A stretch of DNA of 64,000 bases from CAZHEV01 sp964531335 [NCBI: uncultured bacterium] (lineage in GTDB: Bacteria > Eisenbacteria > RBG-16-71-46 > CAZHEV01). Each line of letters starts with the position of its first letter. Position 1 is the first letter of the stretch. The position numbers were made by a program, and so were the translations under genes. Below, one piece after another: positions 44,708-53,086 of the stretch. The notes under the pieces were generated by a model. It had not been told where the DNA came from. It did not search any database and was given only the letters and a program-made list of their open reading frames with translations. The stretch covers positions 79,084 to 143,083 of the forward strand of contig CAZHEV010000002.1 of the NCBI GenBank assembly GCA_964531335.1. Reading direction: 5' to 3'.

Positions 44708-45970
44708 ATGTCTCTGAGACGAAAAGGGAAGATAGCCCTTGCGCTGCTCGTGGCGCTGGCGTTCGCGCTGAGGCTGGGCTATGTGCTGGCCAACCCCCAG
44801 CCGACAATAAAGGACGACGCTCTTCACTACGACGACATAGCGTCGAATCTCGCCGCCGGCAACGGCTTCAGCCTCTCCAACCAACATCTTCTGGAAGCGG
44901 ACAGACCGGCCGACGGAGGTCCGGGGCCGACGGCAAGGCGCCCGGCCCTGTACCCGGTGTTTCTCTCGGGCATCTACGCGGCTTTCGGTAAGAACTACCT
45001 GCTCGTGCTGATAATCCAGGCGATCATGGGGACCGCCGCCTGCGGGCTGCTCTTCATGCTGACGAGGGACGCGCTGGGCAGTGACCGGGCGGCGCTCATG
45101 GCTCTAGCCTTGGCCGCGGTGTATCCGCCTTTCATAACCTACTGCTCCGAGCTTCTCACCGAGATTCTGTTTCTGTTCTTGACGTTGGCCGCCTTTCTAG
45201 CCGCGTACAGGGCCATAGTGAAAGGCGGGCTGTGGACCCCCGTGCTGGCGGGCGCTATTGGCGGCCTGGCCATGCTTTGCAGGCCCACGGCGCTCTTTTT
45301 CCTGGTCTTGCAGGCGCTCCTTGTAGCCGTTGCCGTAAGCGGTGCGGGCCGCGGGCGCAAGTGGGCGGGGCGGATGCTGCCCTATGCCGCGGCCTTCTGC
45401 CTGGTTGTCTCCCCGTGGGTGATCAGGAACTATGTCGTATTCGACGCCTTCATCCCCGGCTTCACATCGGCGGGGTACAACCTCTTCATGGGCACTTTCC
45501 CGGAAAGCCGCGGGCTCGCCAACGTGGACCCCGGAATGCACCCGAAGGAGCTTCGGGAGGAATTGGAAGGAGCGGGCGAGGTCGAGGCGAACGCCATATT
45601 CACGCGCGCGGCCATCGAGAACGTCAGGGATCACCCCTTCGAGTACCTCAAGCTCGTCGCCAACAAGACCCTGCGCGCTTGGTTCGTCATAGAGAGGGGA
45701 ACCGTGTGGAGGCCTTCGCCCAGAAGCGTTGCGGTCCACGGCGGCCTCTTGATCCTGGCGTTCGCGGGGATCGCCCTGAAGTGGGGCTCGCGCCGCATAG
45801 GCGTCCTGCTGCTCGCGGCCGGGGCCGTCGCCTTCACGGGGTTCCACGCCCTCGTCGTGTCCAACTTGAGATACAACTTGCCCGCCGTGCCTTTCGCCAT
45901 AGCTCTCGCCTCGGCGGCTCTGGCCGCCATCGCGGATAGGATGGGGGTCTATGGAGGGAAGGGCCCCTAG
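44708..45970 (+). CDS. Glycosyltransferase family 39-like membrane protein
   Basis: A 420-residue polytopic membrane protein. After the first membrane segment (IALALLVALAFALRLGYVL) comes the acidic loop DDALHYDDIASNLAAGNGFS and then ARRPALYPVFLSGIYAAFG, the layout of PMT/ArnT/GT39-type transferases (GT-C fold) that move sugars from polyprenyl carriers. About 9-10 membrane segments follow. The ATG at 44708 has CCGGAG 6 bases upstream; an extended frame to 44525 encodes no plausible N-terminus. Its end overlaps the stop of the minus-strand regulator at 45967 by four bases. Confidence 0.75.
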   Translation: MSLRRKGKIALALLVALAFALRLGYVLANPQPTIKDDALHYDDIASNLAAGNGFSLSNQHLLEADRPADGGPGPTARRPALYPVFLSGIYAAFGKNYLLVLIIQAIMGTAACGLLFMLTRDALGSDRAALMALALAAVYPPFITYCSELLTEILFLFLTLAAFLAAYRAIVKGGLWTPVLAGAIGGLAMLCRPTALFFLVLQALLVAVAVSGAGRGRKWAGRMLPYAAAFCLVVSPWVIRNYVVFDAFIPGFTSAGYNLFMGTFPESRGLANVDPGMHPKELREELEGAGEVEANAIFTRAAIENVRDHPFEYLKLVANKTLRAWFVIERGTVWRPSPRSVAVHGGLLILAFAGIALKWGSRRIGVLLLAAGAVAFTGFHALVVSNLRYNLPAVPFAIALASAALAAIADRMGVYGGKGP

Positions 45971-47361
45971 TCGAGCCGGGCTTCGCTTGCGGACGGTCGG
46001 GCCGGGGCCCTTGGCGCGGGCGCGGTCTCGGAGACGCTCGCCTTTCGCGCGAGGGTGCCGCGATCGATTCCGAGCAGCCTGGCGGCCTTGCTCTTGTTGC
46101 CGTTGCACACTTTGAGAGCGTGCAGGACATATTCGCGCTCGATCTCATTCAGAGGCCGGATCTCGGAGGACGCGGTGGCCGGCGCGGGAACGTGACTGAC
46201 GACGTAGTCCGGGAGATCGTCTGGAAGGATCTCGTCCGTTCGGGACACTATGAGGGCCCTTTCCAGGACGTTCTGCAACTCCCTGACGTTGCCAGGCCAG
46301 TGGAACCGCGACAACCACTCGAGAGCCGCGCGGCCGATCGTCTTCTTCGGGACCTTGGAGGTCGAAGAGACGCTTTCGAGAATCTTGTCGACGAGGAGCG
46401 GGATGTCCTCCGCCCGCTCGCGAAGGGGCGGCATCCAGATCTCGACGACGTTGAGCCTGTAGTAAAGGTCCTCCCTGAACAGGCTGTCCTCCTTCGCCTG
46501 CTCCAGGTTCCTGTTTGTCGCGCTCATGACCCTGATGTCCACCTCGATGGTCTTTGTCCCGCCGACGCGCTGGAACTTCCTGGACTCGATCGCCCTGAGC
46601 AACTTGACCTGTAGGGCCGGGCTCAGCTCTCCTATCTCATCCAGCAGGATCGTGCCCCGGTGGGCCAGCTCGAACATGCCGGGTTTCTGGGACATCGCGG
46701 ACGTGAAGGCGCCCTTTTCATGGCCGAAGAGCTCGCTCTCGAGAAGCCCCTCCGGGAGGGCTCCGCAGTTAACGCAGACCAGCGGGCCCGACGACCGCCG
46801 GCTCATCTTGTGTATGCAGCTTGCTATCAACTCCTTGCCCGTGCCGCTCTCTCCGCGTATGAGCACGGTCGAGTCTGTATCGGCGACCGCGCGAACAAGC
46901 TCTATCACCGATTGCATCGGCTTGCTCTTGCATACGATCTCCCCCTGCGTGGAAGGGGAGGCCGCCCTGCGCCGGAGAGTCTTGGCCTCCGCGATGAGGT
47001 CCTGTCGCTCGAGGACCCTGTCCACGAGGGCTTCGAGTCTGGCCTTTGACACCGGTTTCACGAGAAAGTCGAACGCGCCCTGCTTCATGCACTCCACTGC
47101 GTTCTCGACGCTGCCGTAGCCGGTGACCACTATGACGTCCGTCTCGGGGCACCGGGCCCGCACCTTCTTTAGTATCCCGACCCCGTCCATGCCGGGCACC
47201 TTGAGGTCGGTTATGATCAGTCGAAAGTTATGACTCTCAAGCAGCTCCGAAGCCTCCGCGCCGTCCGACGAAGCTTGCACCGCAAGGCCCTGCGATTCTA
47301 TGCAGTCAGCCAGAAACTCTCTGGAGAGCGCATCATCCTCTATGACAAGAACATCCTTCAT
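45967..47361 (-). CDS. NtrC-family sigma54-dependent response regulator (1)
   Basis: A 464-residue regulator. The receiver domain (1-120) has the phospho-acceptor Asp52 in LIITDLKVPGMDG and Lys102 in FDFLVKPVS. The AAA+ domain has Walker A GESGTGKE at 170-177 and the sigma54 contact loop GAFTSA at 217-222, where the usual sixth-motif form is GAFTGA. A Fis-type helix-turn-helix lies near the end (NGNKSKAARLLGIDRGTLAR), followed by a Pro/Ala-rich tail of about 25 residues. The ATG at 47361 follows the kinase stop by 5 bases, so the two form a two-component pair. Open sequence upstream in the same frame is read-through inside the kinase gene. Confidence 0.92.
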   Translation of the reverse strand: MKDVLVIEDDALSREFLADCIESQGLAVQASSDGAEASELLESHNFRLIITDLKVPGMDGVGILKKVRARCPETDVIVVTGYGSVENAVECMKQGAFDFLVKPVSKARLEALVDRVLERQDLIAEAKTLRRRAASPSTQGEIVCKSKPMQSVIELVRAVADTDSTVLIRGESGTGKELIASCIHKMSRRSSGPLVCVNCGALPEGLLESELFGHEKGAFTSAMSQKPGMFELAHRGTILLDEIGELSPALQVKLLRAIESRKFQRVGGTKTIEVDIRVMSATNRNLEQAKEDSLFREDLYYRLNVVEIWMPPLRERAEDIPLLVDKILESVSSTSKVPKKTIGRAALEWLSRFHWPGNVRELQNVLERALIVSRTDEILPDDLPDYVVSHVPAPATASSEIRPLNEIEREYVLHALKVCNGNKSKAARLLGIDRGTLARKASVSETAPAPRAPARPSASEARLD

Positions 47362-47366
47362 GCCGC

Positions 47367-48296
47367 CTACCCGTCCGCTCTCGGACCGCACCGTCCAGTT
47401 TCGCCTTTCTCTTGGTTCGACGTCATGCCCCGCACCCGGCCCGTGGCCGCAGGAGCGGAGCCGTCCGGCCCCTTGGCGCGCCCGCCGGCGAGTGGGGCTC
47501 TCGGGGCGACCGCATGCGCTGAAAGCACGACGCGCTCCCTTGCGCGCGAAAGGGGAAGCCTGACCGTGAATACTGCTCCCTTTTCGGCGCTTTCCAGGGT
47601 GATCCGTCCGCCGTGCGCGCGGACGACCTTGTCCGAATGGGCAAGGCCCAAGCCCGTGCCTCCCTCCTTGGTGGTGAAGAAAGGCAGGAAGACCTTCATC
47701 GCCAAGTCCCCGGGGACCCCCGGGCCGCTGTCCGAGACCCGGACATAGGCCTCGTCCTCTCTCCCGCCGGCCTCGACCTCCACCGTAGCGCCCTTGCCGG
47801 CGGCCTCGCAGGCGTTGAGCAGCAGGTTCAAGAACGCCTGCCTGAGCTGGAGCGCGTCCCCGTCGACGCCCGCGGACCTGTCCAGCTCGCCTATCGAGAG
47901 GGAGACCGAGCCCCTCGTCTTTTGCGGGAGCATGTCCAGTGCGGACAAAACGATCTCGGCCGGCGAGACCCACGACTTTTTCAGCTCCGGGGTTTCCGTG
48001 AAGCCCAGTAGCTGCCGCGTAACGGTCTCGAGGCTGGTGACGCCGCGCTCTATCTTCTGGGCGATCTCGGCCTCTTCGGGGCTTCCCGTCAACCGCTCTC
48101 GAAGCATGGAAGCATGGCCGGCGATCGCGGTAAGTGGGGTCCTCAGCTCGTGGGCAAGCGTGGCGGCCATGGTGCCCAGGCCCGACAGGGTCTCCGCCCT
48201 TACCGTGCGCTGTTCCAGGTCCCTGATCTCGGACTTGTCTTGAAAGACGCAAACCGATCGGGTGGGAAAGCCCTCAGGCAATGCGAAACAGCTCAT
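47367..48296 (-). CDS. Histidine kinase core, probably separated from its sensor by a frame change
   Basis: Read from the ATG at 48296 this gives 309 residues: a PAS-like end (ALPEGFPTRSVCVFQDKSEI), a HisKA dimerisation helix with phospho-acceptor His49 (LAHELRTPLT) and a HATPase_c domain with NLLLNACEAA, DSGPGVPG and TKEGGTGLGLA. The C-terminal 55 residues are low-complexity. PAS-like residues continue upstream of this ATG in the same frame, then stop making sense at about 48320, where the membrane part in another frame ends. Its ATG shares one base with the TAA of that membrane gene (TAATG). So this is either a split, coupled kinase or a kinase broken by deletion and frameshift. Confidence 0.75.
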   Translation of the reverse strand: MSCFALPEGFPTRSVCVFQDKSEIRDLEQRTVRAETLSGLGTMAATLAHELRTPLTAIAGHASMLRERLTGSPEEAEIAQKIERGVTSLETVTRQLLGFTETPELKKSWVSPAEIVLSALDMLPQKTRGSVSLSIGELDRSAGVDGDALQLRQAFLNLLLNACEAAGKGATVEVEAGGREDEAYVRVSDSGPGVPGDLAMKVFLPFFTTKEGGTGLGLAHSDKVVRAHGGRITLESAEKGAVFTVRLPLSRARERVVLSAHAVAPRAPLAGGRAKGPDGSAPAATGRVRGMTSNQEKGETGRCGPRADG

Positions 48297-48823
48297 TACC
48301 AGCCTCTTCGTCCGGCCGCCTCGTCCCCCGGCCAGACGTGGCACACGATGGAGTACAGCACAATGGAAAGCACTGAGGAGTATGCGCATCCGGCTACCGA
48401 CAAGGTTATCGCGGAGAGCATAATCTCGAACGCGTACAGGGGATAGAAGAAGCTGGACGGACCGCCCGTCAGGTATATCAACCAGGACCACAGGGCCAGG
48501 TCCAACGGGATCTGTACCCACTTGATCTGCGGGTAGAAGATCCTCCTTGCCGCGAGCCCGTAATAGAGCACGTTGAGCAGCACGGCGAGACCTATGGGTA
48601 CGAAGGGAAGCGCCGGCGCCCCGGGTTTCATCGAGGTGAGCCAGTATATCACCCCGGCGGCGGCCACCATGAACTGCCTGGCGAAAAACGCCTGCTCGTG
48701 CCGTTCAATGGCCGGCAGATGTAGGGATAAGTCCATGGTCGGAGGCGCGCTCGATCGAAAGAGTGAAAGACATAGACCCACAACAGCTACGGCTCGTGGA
48801 AAACAGAGCCATGACAATCTCAT
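48296..48823 (-). CDS. Membrane sensor fragment of a PilS/NtrB-like kinase
   Basis: A 175-residue (or 146 from the ATG at 48736) protein with four or five membrane segments, including LPFVPIGLAVLLNVLYYGLA, then WVQIPLDLALWSWLIYLTGG and SSFFYPLYAFEIMLSAITLS. The TGG-x-SSFFYPLYAF pattern is that of the N-terminal membrane domain of PilS-like kinases. It stops (TAA) right where the next gene, a kinase core in another frame, begins. The last residues (WPGDEAAGRRGW) look like the out-of-frame continuation. The start is uncertain: the ATG at 48823 has a distant GAGGAGA, and the ATG at 48736 has none. Confidence 0.6.
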   Translation of the reverse strand: MRLSWLCFPRAVAVVGLCLSLFRSSAPPTMDLSLHLPAIERHEQAFFARQFMVAAAGVIYWLTSMKPGAPALPFVPIGLAVLLNVLYYGLAARRIFYPQIKWVQIPLDLALWSWLIYLTGGPSSFFYPLYAFEIMLSAITLSVAGCAYSSVLSIVLYSIVCHVWPGDEAAGRRGW

Positions 48824-48886
48824 CGACTATTGTCGAATGGTCTCCTCTGCAATGGGGAAAAGAGGAAACTCCCGCAAGCTCACTAT

Positions 48887-48915
48887 ATTATAGCAACACC
48901 GCGTCGCTAAGTCAA
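48887..48915 (-). promoter_or_regulatory. Strong predicted promoter for the kinase/NtrC (1) operon
   Basis: On the minus strand TTGACT (48915-48910), 17 bases, TATAAT (48892-48887). The -10 is a perfect match. The start would be near 48880. Confidence 0.7.
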
Positions 48916-49095
48916 GGTCTAAAAGGACGTTAAAGCGATCTTTTCTGTGATTTCGTTCATGACCTCGGCGGGCGCGGCGGTGATGATGTCCTTACGGAGC
49001 CGGTCGTGCGCGCGGCCCGCTCTTCTTTCCGATGGGGAAGGACATTGATGATCGGTTTCCGGCGACACGCAACGCGCGGGGGCGAAGCGGCCGCG

Positions 49096-49124
49096 TTGAC
49101 AGCTAAGGGGCGCGATGATAGGAT
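49096..49124 (+). promoter_or_regulatory. Predicted promoter for the nth-kinase operon
   Basis: TTGACA (49096-49101), 17 bases, TAGGAT (49119-49124). The start would be near 49131, about 75 bases before the TTG at 49205. With 48887-48915 it accounts for the 48824-49204 gap, where I see no gene. Confidence 0.6.
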
Positions 49125-49204
49125 GATGCGTCCTAAAGCCATCCCGGCCCGGTACTTCATAAAGGAAGCGATGGCTTCATTCCTCTTGGATTGGAGAGGC
49201 GGGA

Positions 49205-49978
49205 TTGTCAGGGAGCACCTCTGCGAAGAACAGGCGGCGGAAGGCAGGTGGGGGCGCAAGGGCCGCCACGGCCGGCGGATCGGACTCCCGCTCCTCCAAA
49301 AGGCTGGTTCGGTGGCTGTCGGCGACTCTCGAAACAGAGTACGGGATCCCAAAGCCGCAATCGAGAAGCTCTCCTCTCGAGATACTGATAGAGACCATCC
49401 TCTCGCAAAACACCAACGATGCGAACCGCGACGCGGCCTTCCGCCGCTTGAAGAGCTCTTTTCCGTCCTGGGAGTCGTTGGGGAAAGCGCGGCTTTCCCG
49501 CATCGAGACCGCCATAAAGCCCGCGGGCCTCTTCAGGCAGAAGAGCAGGTCGATAAAGGGCCTTTTGAGATACCTTAAGAAAGAGCACGGCGGCCTGGAC
49601 GGTGGGTTCATCTGCGGCATGAGCAGCCGGGAGGCCATAGAGGAGCTGACCGCCTTAAAGGGCGTGGGGATCAAGACGGTGAGCATCGTACTGATGTTCG
49701 GTTGCGACAGGGACGATATCTTTCCTGTGGATACGCACGTGCTTAGAGTGTCCAAGCGACTGGGGCTGCTTCCGGAGAGCACCTCGGCGGAGAAGGCCCA
49801 CCTTATATTGGGAGATCTGGTTCCGCCGGGGGAGGGCAAGGCTCTTCATCTTAATATGGTACGCTTCGGACGTGAGATGTGCAGGGCGAGGATGCCCATG
49901 TGCAAGGTCTGTTTTCTCGCATCCCGCTGCCCCTGGCCGGAGCGCAACCCCGGCCGGTTCGGCCCTCGCGGCGGCTAG
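49205..49978 (+). CDS. nth: Endonuclease III-like DNA glycosylase
   Basis: A 257-residue HhH-GPD enzyme for base-excision repair. The helix-hairpin-helix LTALKGVGIKTVSIVL holds the catalytic Lys157, and the Asp176 lies in IFPVDTHVLRV. The C-terminus has the 4Fe-4S motif C-x6-C-x2-C-x5-C (Cys226, 233, 236, 242). A basic N-terminal extension of about 30 residues precedes the core. It is longer than E. coli Nth (211) and the loop VLMFGCDRDD differs from VLG/VLGNAF, so a related subgroup is possible. The start is TTG at 49205. Confidence 0.88.
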   Translation: MSGSTSAKNRRRKAGGGARAATAGGSDSRSSKRLVRWLSATLETEYGIPKPQSRSSPLEILIETILSQNTNDANRDAAFRRLKSSFPSWESLGKARLSRIETAIKPAGLFRQKSRSIKGLLRYLKKEHGGLDGGFICGMSSREAIEELTALKGVGIKTVSIVLMFGCDRDDIFPVDTHVLRVSKRLGLLPESTSAEKAHLILGDLVPPGEGKALHLNMVRFGREMCRARMPMCKVCFLASRCPWPERNPGRFGPRGG

Positions 49979-49990
49979 AGGAACTCAATC

Positions 49991-51364
49991 TTGCTGGCTT
50001 TCCGGACACGCCTGGTTCTGGGCGCTCTCTATATTCTCCTGACTATCCTTGTCCTCGACGGCGCGCTATGGCTCTTTCACGGCAGAGTGAAGTCGTACTT
50101 CGACGAGGAGCTCGGCCGAAGGCTCACGGCCATAGCGACGACCGTCTCACTATCGATAGACACAGACACGGTGGCCCGCGCCCTGGAAGGGCGGGCCACG
50201 GACGAGGAGCTGGACGGGCTCCACGGGTACCTGTCGGACGTGGCCATGGAGAGCGGCCTCGCGGGCCTCTATCTCCTGGATCTCGAGGAGAGGGACCTCC
50301 TGTGGAAAGGAGAGGCCGGAGAGCGGCCGGCCGTGATAAACCTCGATCCGGTGGCCGTCGCCATGGCCGAGGCGGGTTTGCCCGCCTTCTCCGAGACCTA
50401 TCGGTTGGAGGATCTGTACTTCAAGTCGGGCTATGCCCCGGTCACGGCGTCCGATGAGGTAGTCGCCATAGTGGCGGCGGAGGCGGACGCCGCCTACTTC
50501 GGCATAGTGAGCCGTATCAGACAGAGCCTGTTGGCGGCAAGCCTCATAGGGCTGGGCGGCGCGGCGGTCCTCGGGCTTTTGCTTGTGGGCCTCGCGCGGT
50601 CCATCTCCAGGGCGGAGAAGGCCGTGGGGCGCGCCGACCTGCTCGCGACGCTGGGGCGGATGGCGGCCGCCGTGGCGCACGACATAAGGAATCCGCTGGG
50701 CATAATAGGAGGCGCAGCCCAGAGGCTGAAGTCGATCACGGCGGCGCGGCGGAAAGGCGCGCCCGGTGGACCAGGGGGGGCGGCTTCCGGGGCCGACCTC
50801 GACCGCCTGGCCTCCGAGGAGGCCGAGCTGCTGGATTTCATAACGGAGGAAGTGGACAGGCTGGACGCTATAGTGAAAGGCTACCTGGAGATGTCGCTGC
50901 CCGCGGCCGGCGTCTCACGGTGCGACGTCGGCCCGCTTGTCGAGCGGGCGGCCGGGATGTACAGGAAGCAGCTCGCCGAGGCGGGCGTGGAGCTGGAGAT
51001 GGACTTGTCCGCAAACAAAGGCGGGCTGATCGTCGAGGCCGACGCCGCGCAGCTACAGCAGGCCTTTCTCAACGTGCTGAGCAACGCCAGGGAAGCCATG
51101 CCTTCGGGCGGGGTGGTATCTGTTAAGCTGTACGCGAAGGCGACCGACGCCGTGATCGAGTTCCGCGACAGCGGAGAGGGAATGTCCCGGAAGGACGTGA
51201 GCCGCGTAAGGGAGCCTTTCTTCTCGAGAAAGCAGAGCGGCAGCGGTCTGGGCCTGGCCGTAGTGGAGAAGGTGATGAGGGACGCCGGCGGAAAGCTGGA
51301 GATAGAGAGCGAGCTGGGCAAGGGAACGACTGTGAGAATCAGCCTGCCCACCCGCGAGGAGTGA
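49991..51364 (+). CDS. Membrane sensor histidine kinase (2)
   Basis: A 457-residue kinase. Membrane segments lie at about 8-28 and 180-203 and frame a periplasmic or extracytoplasmic sensor of about 150 residues. The HisKA helix has His230 in VAHDIRNPLGIIGG, and the HATPase_c domain has NVLSNAREAM, DSGEGM and SGSGLGLAVV. The low-complexity insert at about 247-262 (GAPGGPGGAAS) lies between the HisKA helices. Start TTG at 49991 with AGAGGAA 7 bases upstream. Its TGA overlaps the GTG of the regulator (GTGA). Confidence 0.9.
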   Translation: MLAFRTRLVLGALYILLTILVLDGALWLFHGRVKSYFDEELGRRLTAIATTVSLSIDTDTVARALEGRATDEELDGLHGYLSDVAMESGLAGLYLLDLEERDLLWKGEAGERPAVINLDPVAVAMAEAGLPAFSETYRLEDLYFKSGYAPVTASDEVVAIVAAEADAAYFGIVSRIRQSLLAASLIGLGGAAVLGLLLVGLARSISRAEKAVGRADLLATLGRMAAAVAHDIRNPLGIIGGAAQRLKSITAARRKGAPGGPGGAASGADLDRLASEEAELLDFITEEVDRLDAIVKGYLEMSLPAAGVSRCDVGPLVERAAGMYRKQLAEAGVELEMDLSANKGGLIVEADAAQLQQAFLNVLSNAREAMPSGGVVSVKLYAKATDAVIEFRDSGEGMSRKDVSRVREPFFSRKQSGSGLGLAVVEKVMRDAGGKLEIESELGKGTTVRISLPTREE

Positions 51365-52773
51365 GATCGGTGGGACGCGTTCTGGTTGTAGACGACGAAA
51401 AGAGAATGACGGTCATACTGAAAGGAGCGCTGGAAGAGGAGGGGCATTCGGTGGAGACCGCCTACTCCGGGCGGGAGGCTATCTCGAAGATCGGCTCGGG
51501 CGAAGGGGCCGATCTTGTCATCACCGACCTCAAGATGTCCCCTATGGACGGGCTCGAGCTGCTGCGGCGGGTCAAGGCGGAGCACCCCGGCACGGAGGTG
51601 GTGCTGATGACAGCGTACGCGGACGCCAAGACCGCCGTGGAGGCGATGAAGGGCGGCGCCTACGATTACGTGGTCAAGCCCTTTCATCTCGATGAGATAA
51701 AGCTCATGGTCTCGAAGGTGATGGAGCGCCGTGAGCTCCTCAAGGAGAACCTCGACCTGCGCGAAGAGCTGGCCGAGGCGCAGGGCTTCGGCAGCATCGT
51801 GGGGACGAGCGAGGCGATGAGGCAGGTGTTCGCCCTCGCATCCAAGGTCGCCGCGACCGACGCCACCGTCTTGATCACCGGCGAAAGCGGCACGGGCAAG
51901 GACCTTCTCGCCAGGGCGATTCACTTCCACAGCACGCGGGGAGACAGCCCCTTCGTCAAGGTGAACTGCGGGGCCGTGCCCGAGAGCCTCCTCGAAAGCG
52001 AGCTGTTCGGTTACGAGAAGGGCGCTTTCACCGACGCCCGAAGGACGAAGCCCGGCAGGTTCGAGACGGCGGAGGGAGGGACCATATTCCTGGACGAGAT
52101 AGGCGATCTGCCGCCCGGAACCCAGGTCAAGCTCCTCCAGGTGCTCCAGGAGAAGAGCTTCACCAGGCTGGGCGGCAACGAGACCAGGACGGTGGACGTC
52201 AGGATAATAACCGCGACGAACCGCGACCTGGAAAAAGGGATGAAGGAAGGCTCGTTCCGGGAGGACCTGTATTACAGGCTCAACGTGTTTCCCATACACA
52301 TGCCCGCGATAAGGGAAAGGCCCGAGGACATCCCGCTCCTCGTAGAAGCTGTCTTGAAAAAGCACGGCCACTCCCCGGAGAAGATAGACCCGCGGGCGGA
52401 AGCGCTGCTCTCATCGTATTCCTTTCCGGGCAACGTGCGCGAGCTGGAGAACCTGCTGGAGCGCGCCGTCATCCTGGCCGGCGAGGGGCGCGTCACCTCC
52501 GAGCACTTTCCTACCCTTCGCGCGGTAGGAGCGGGGGAGGGGCTGGAGGGCGGATCAGGGGCCGCCGCGCGACCGGGGGAGAGGGTGGGCGAGCGCACCG
52601 ACATGAGCCTCAGCCGGTTGGAGCGCGACACTGTACTGAAGGCGCTGAGGTCCGCCGGCGGCAACAAGAGTCAAGCCGCGAGGCTTCTGGGCATAACCAG
52701 AAGGGCTCTTTATTCCAAGATGGACACGCATGGCATACCTGTCTCCTCCAAGGGTGAGGACGAGGAAGGGTGA
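51361..52773 (+). CDS. NtrC-family sigma54-dependent response regulator (2)
   Basis: A 470-residue regulator paired with the kinase just upstream. Receiver Asp56 (VITDLKMSPMDG) and Lys106 (YVVKPFHLDE), AAA+ Walker A GESGTGK at 174-180, sigma54 loop GAFTDA at 221-226 and a Fis-type helix-turn-helix near the end (GGNKSQAARLLGITRRALYS). It should bind upstream sites and activate sigma54 polymerase when phosphorylated. A candidate sigma54 promoter with an upstream palindrome follows its stop, so the genes at 53087 and 54125 are likely targets. Confidence 0.93.
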   Translation: MRSVGRVLVVDDEKRMTVILKGALEEEGHSVETAYSGREAISKIGSGEGADLVITDLKMSPMDGLELLRRVKAEHPGTEVVLMTAYADAKTAVEAMKGGAYDYVVKPFHLDEIKLMVSKVMERRELLKENLDLREELAEAQGFGSIVGTSEAMRQVFALASKVAATDATVLITGESGTGKDLLARAIHFHSTRGDSPFVKVNCGAVPESLLESELFGYEKGAFTDARRTKPGRFETAEGGTIFLDEIGDLPPGTQVKLLQVLQEKSFTRLGGNETRTVDVRIITATNRDLEKGMKEGSFREDLYYRLNVFPIHMPAIRERPEDIPLLVEAVLKKHGHSPEKIDPRAEALLSSYSFPGNVRELENLLERAVILAGEGRVTSEHFPTLRAVGAGEGLEGGSGAAARPGERVGERTDMSLSRLERDTVLKALRSAGGNKSQAARLLGITRRALYSKMDTHGIPVSSKGEDEEG

Positions 52774-52779
52774 TCTCTC

Positions 52780-52815
52780 TGTACCTGCCGGTACACATCG
52801 GTCCGGGAAGGTACA
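52780..52815 (+). promoter_or_regulatory. Possible upstream activator sites (palindrome plus half-site)
   Basis: TGTACC-TGCC-GGTACA (52780-52795) is a perfect 6-bp inverted repeat with a 4-base spacer. A further GGTACA half-site lies at 52810-52815, 20 bases (two helical turns) on. It is about 135 bases upstream of the candidate sigma54 promoter, the usual place for enhancer-binding proteins. Confidence 0.5.
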
Positions 52816-52929
52816 TGGACGAGAGGGACGTGCGCCGGCGCCGGAAGCGTAGGCGGCACAATACCCCTGTATATGTTTGGGCTGAAACGATTTAGCGCTG
52901 ACATTTTCTTCGGCGGACTCCGGGCTTTG

Positions 52930-52944
52930 TGGCATGGAACCTGC
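52930..52944 (+). promoter_or_regulatory. Candidate sigma54 promoter
   Basis: TGGCAT-N5-CTGC keeps the invariant GG (52931-52932) and GC (52943-52944) exactly 10 bases apart and is close to TGGCAC-N5-TTGC. The start would be near 52956. It lies in the 313-base gap 52774-53086 after an NtrC-type gene, which supports the call. Confidence 0.55.
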
Positions 52945-53086
52945 CTTTACTCCAGGGCGAGCTAGGTAATGCGACGGCAGGTGAACCGAATCGTCCGCGC
53001 GGCGGGCGAGGGCAAGGGGCGCGGGGACGACGGGGGTCGCAACTGCGGGATCGAAGGTAGGACGGCCTGAGAACCTGGAAGGGGCT

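Noticed and set aside
47362-48252. N-terminal extension of NtrC regulator 1 up to 48252.
   Set aside because: The extra 297 codons lie over the kinase gene in another frame and read as basic low-complexity sequence. The receiver domain begins at the ATG at 47361.
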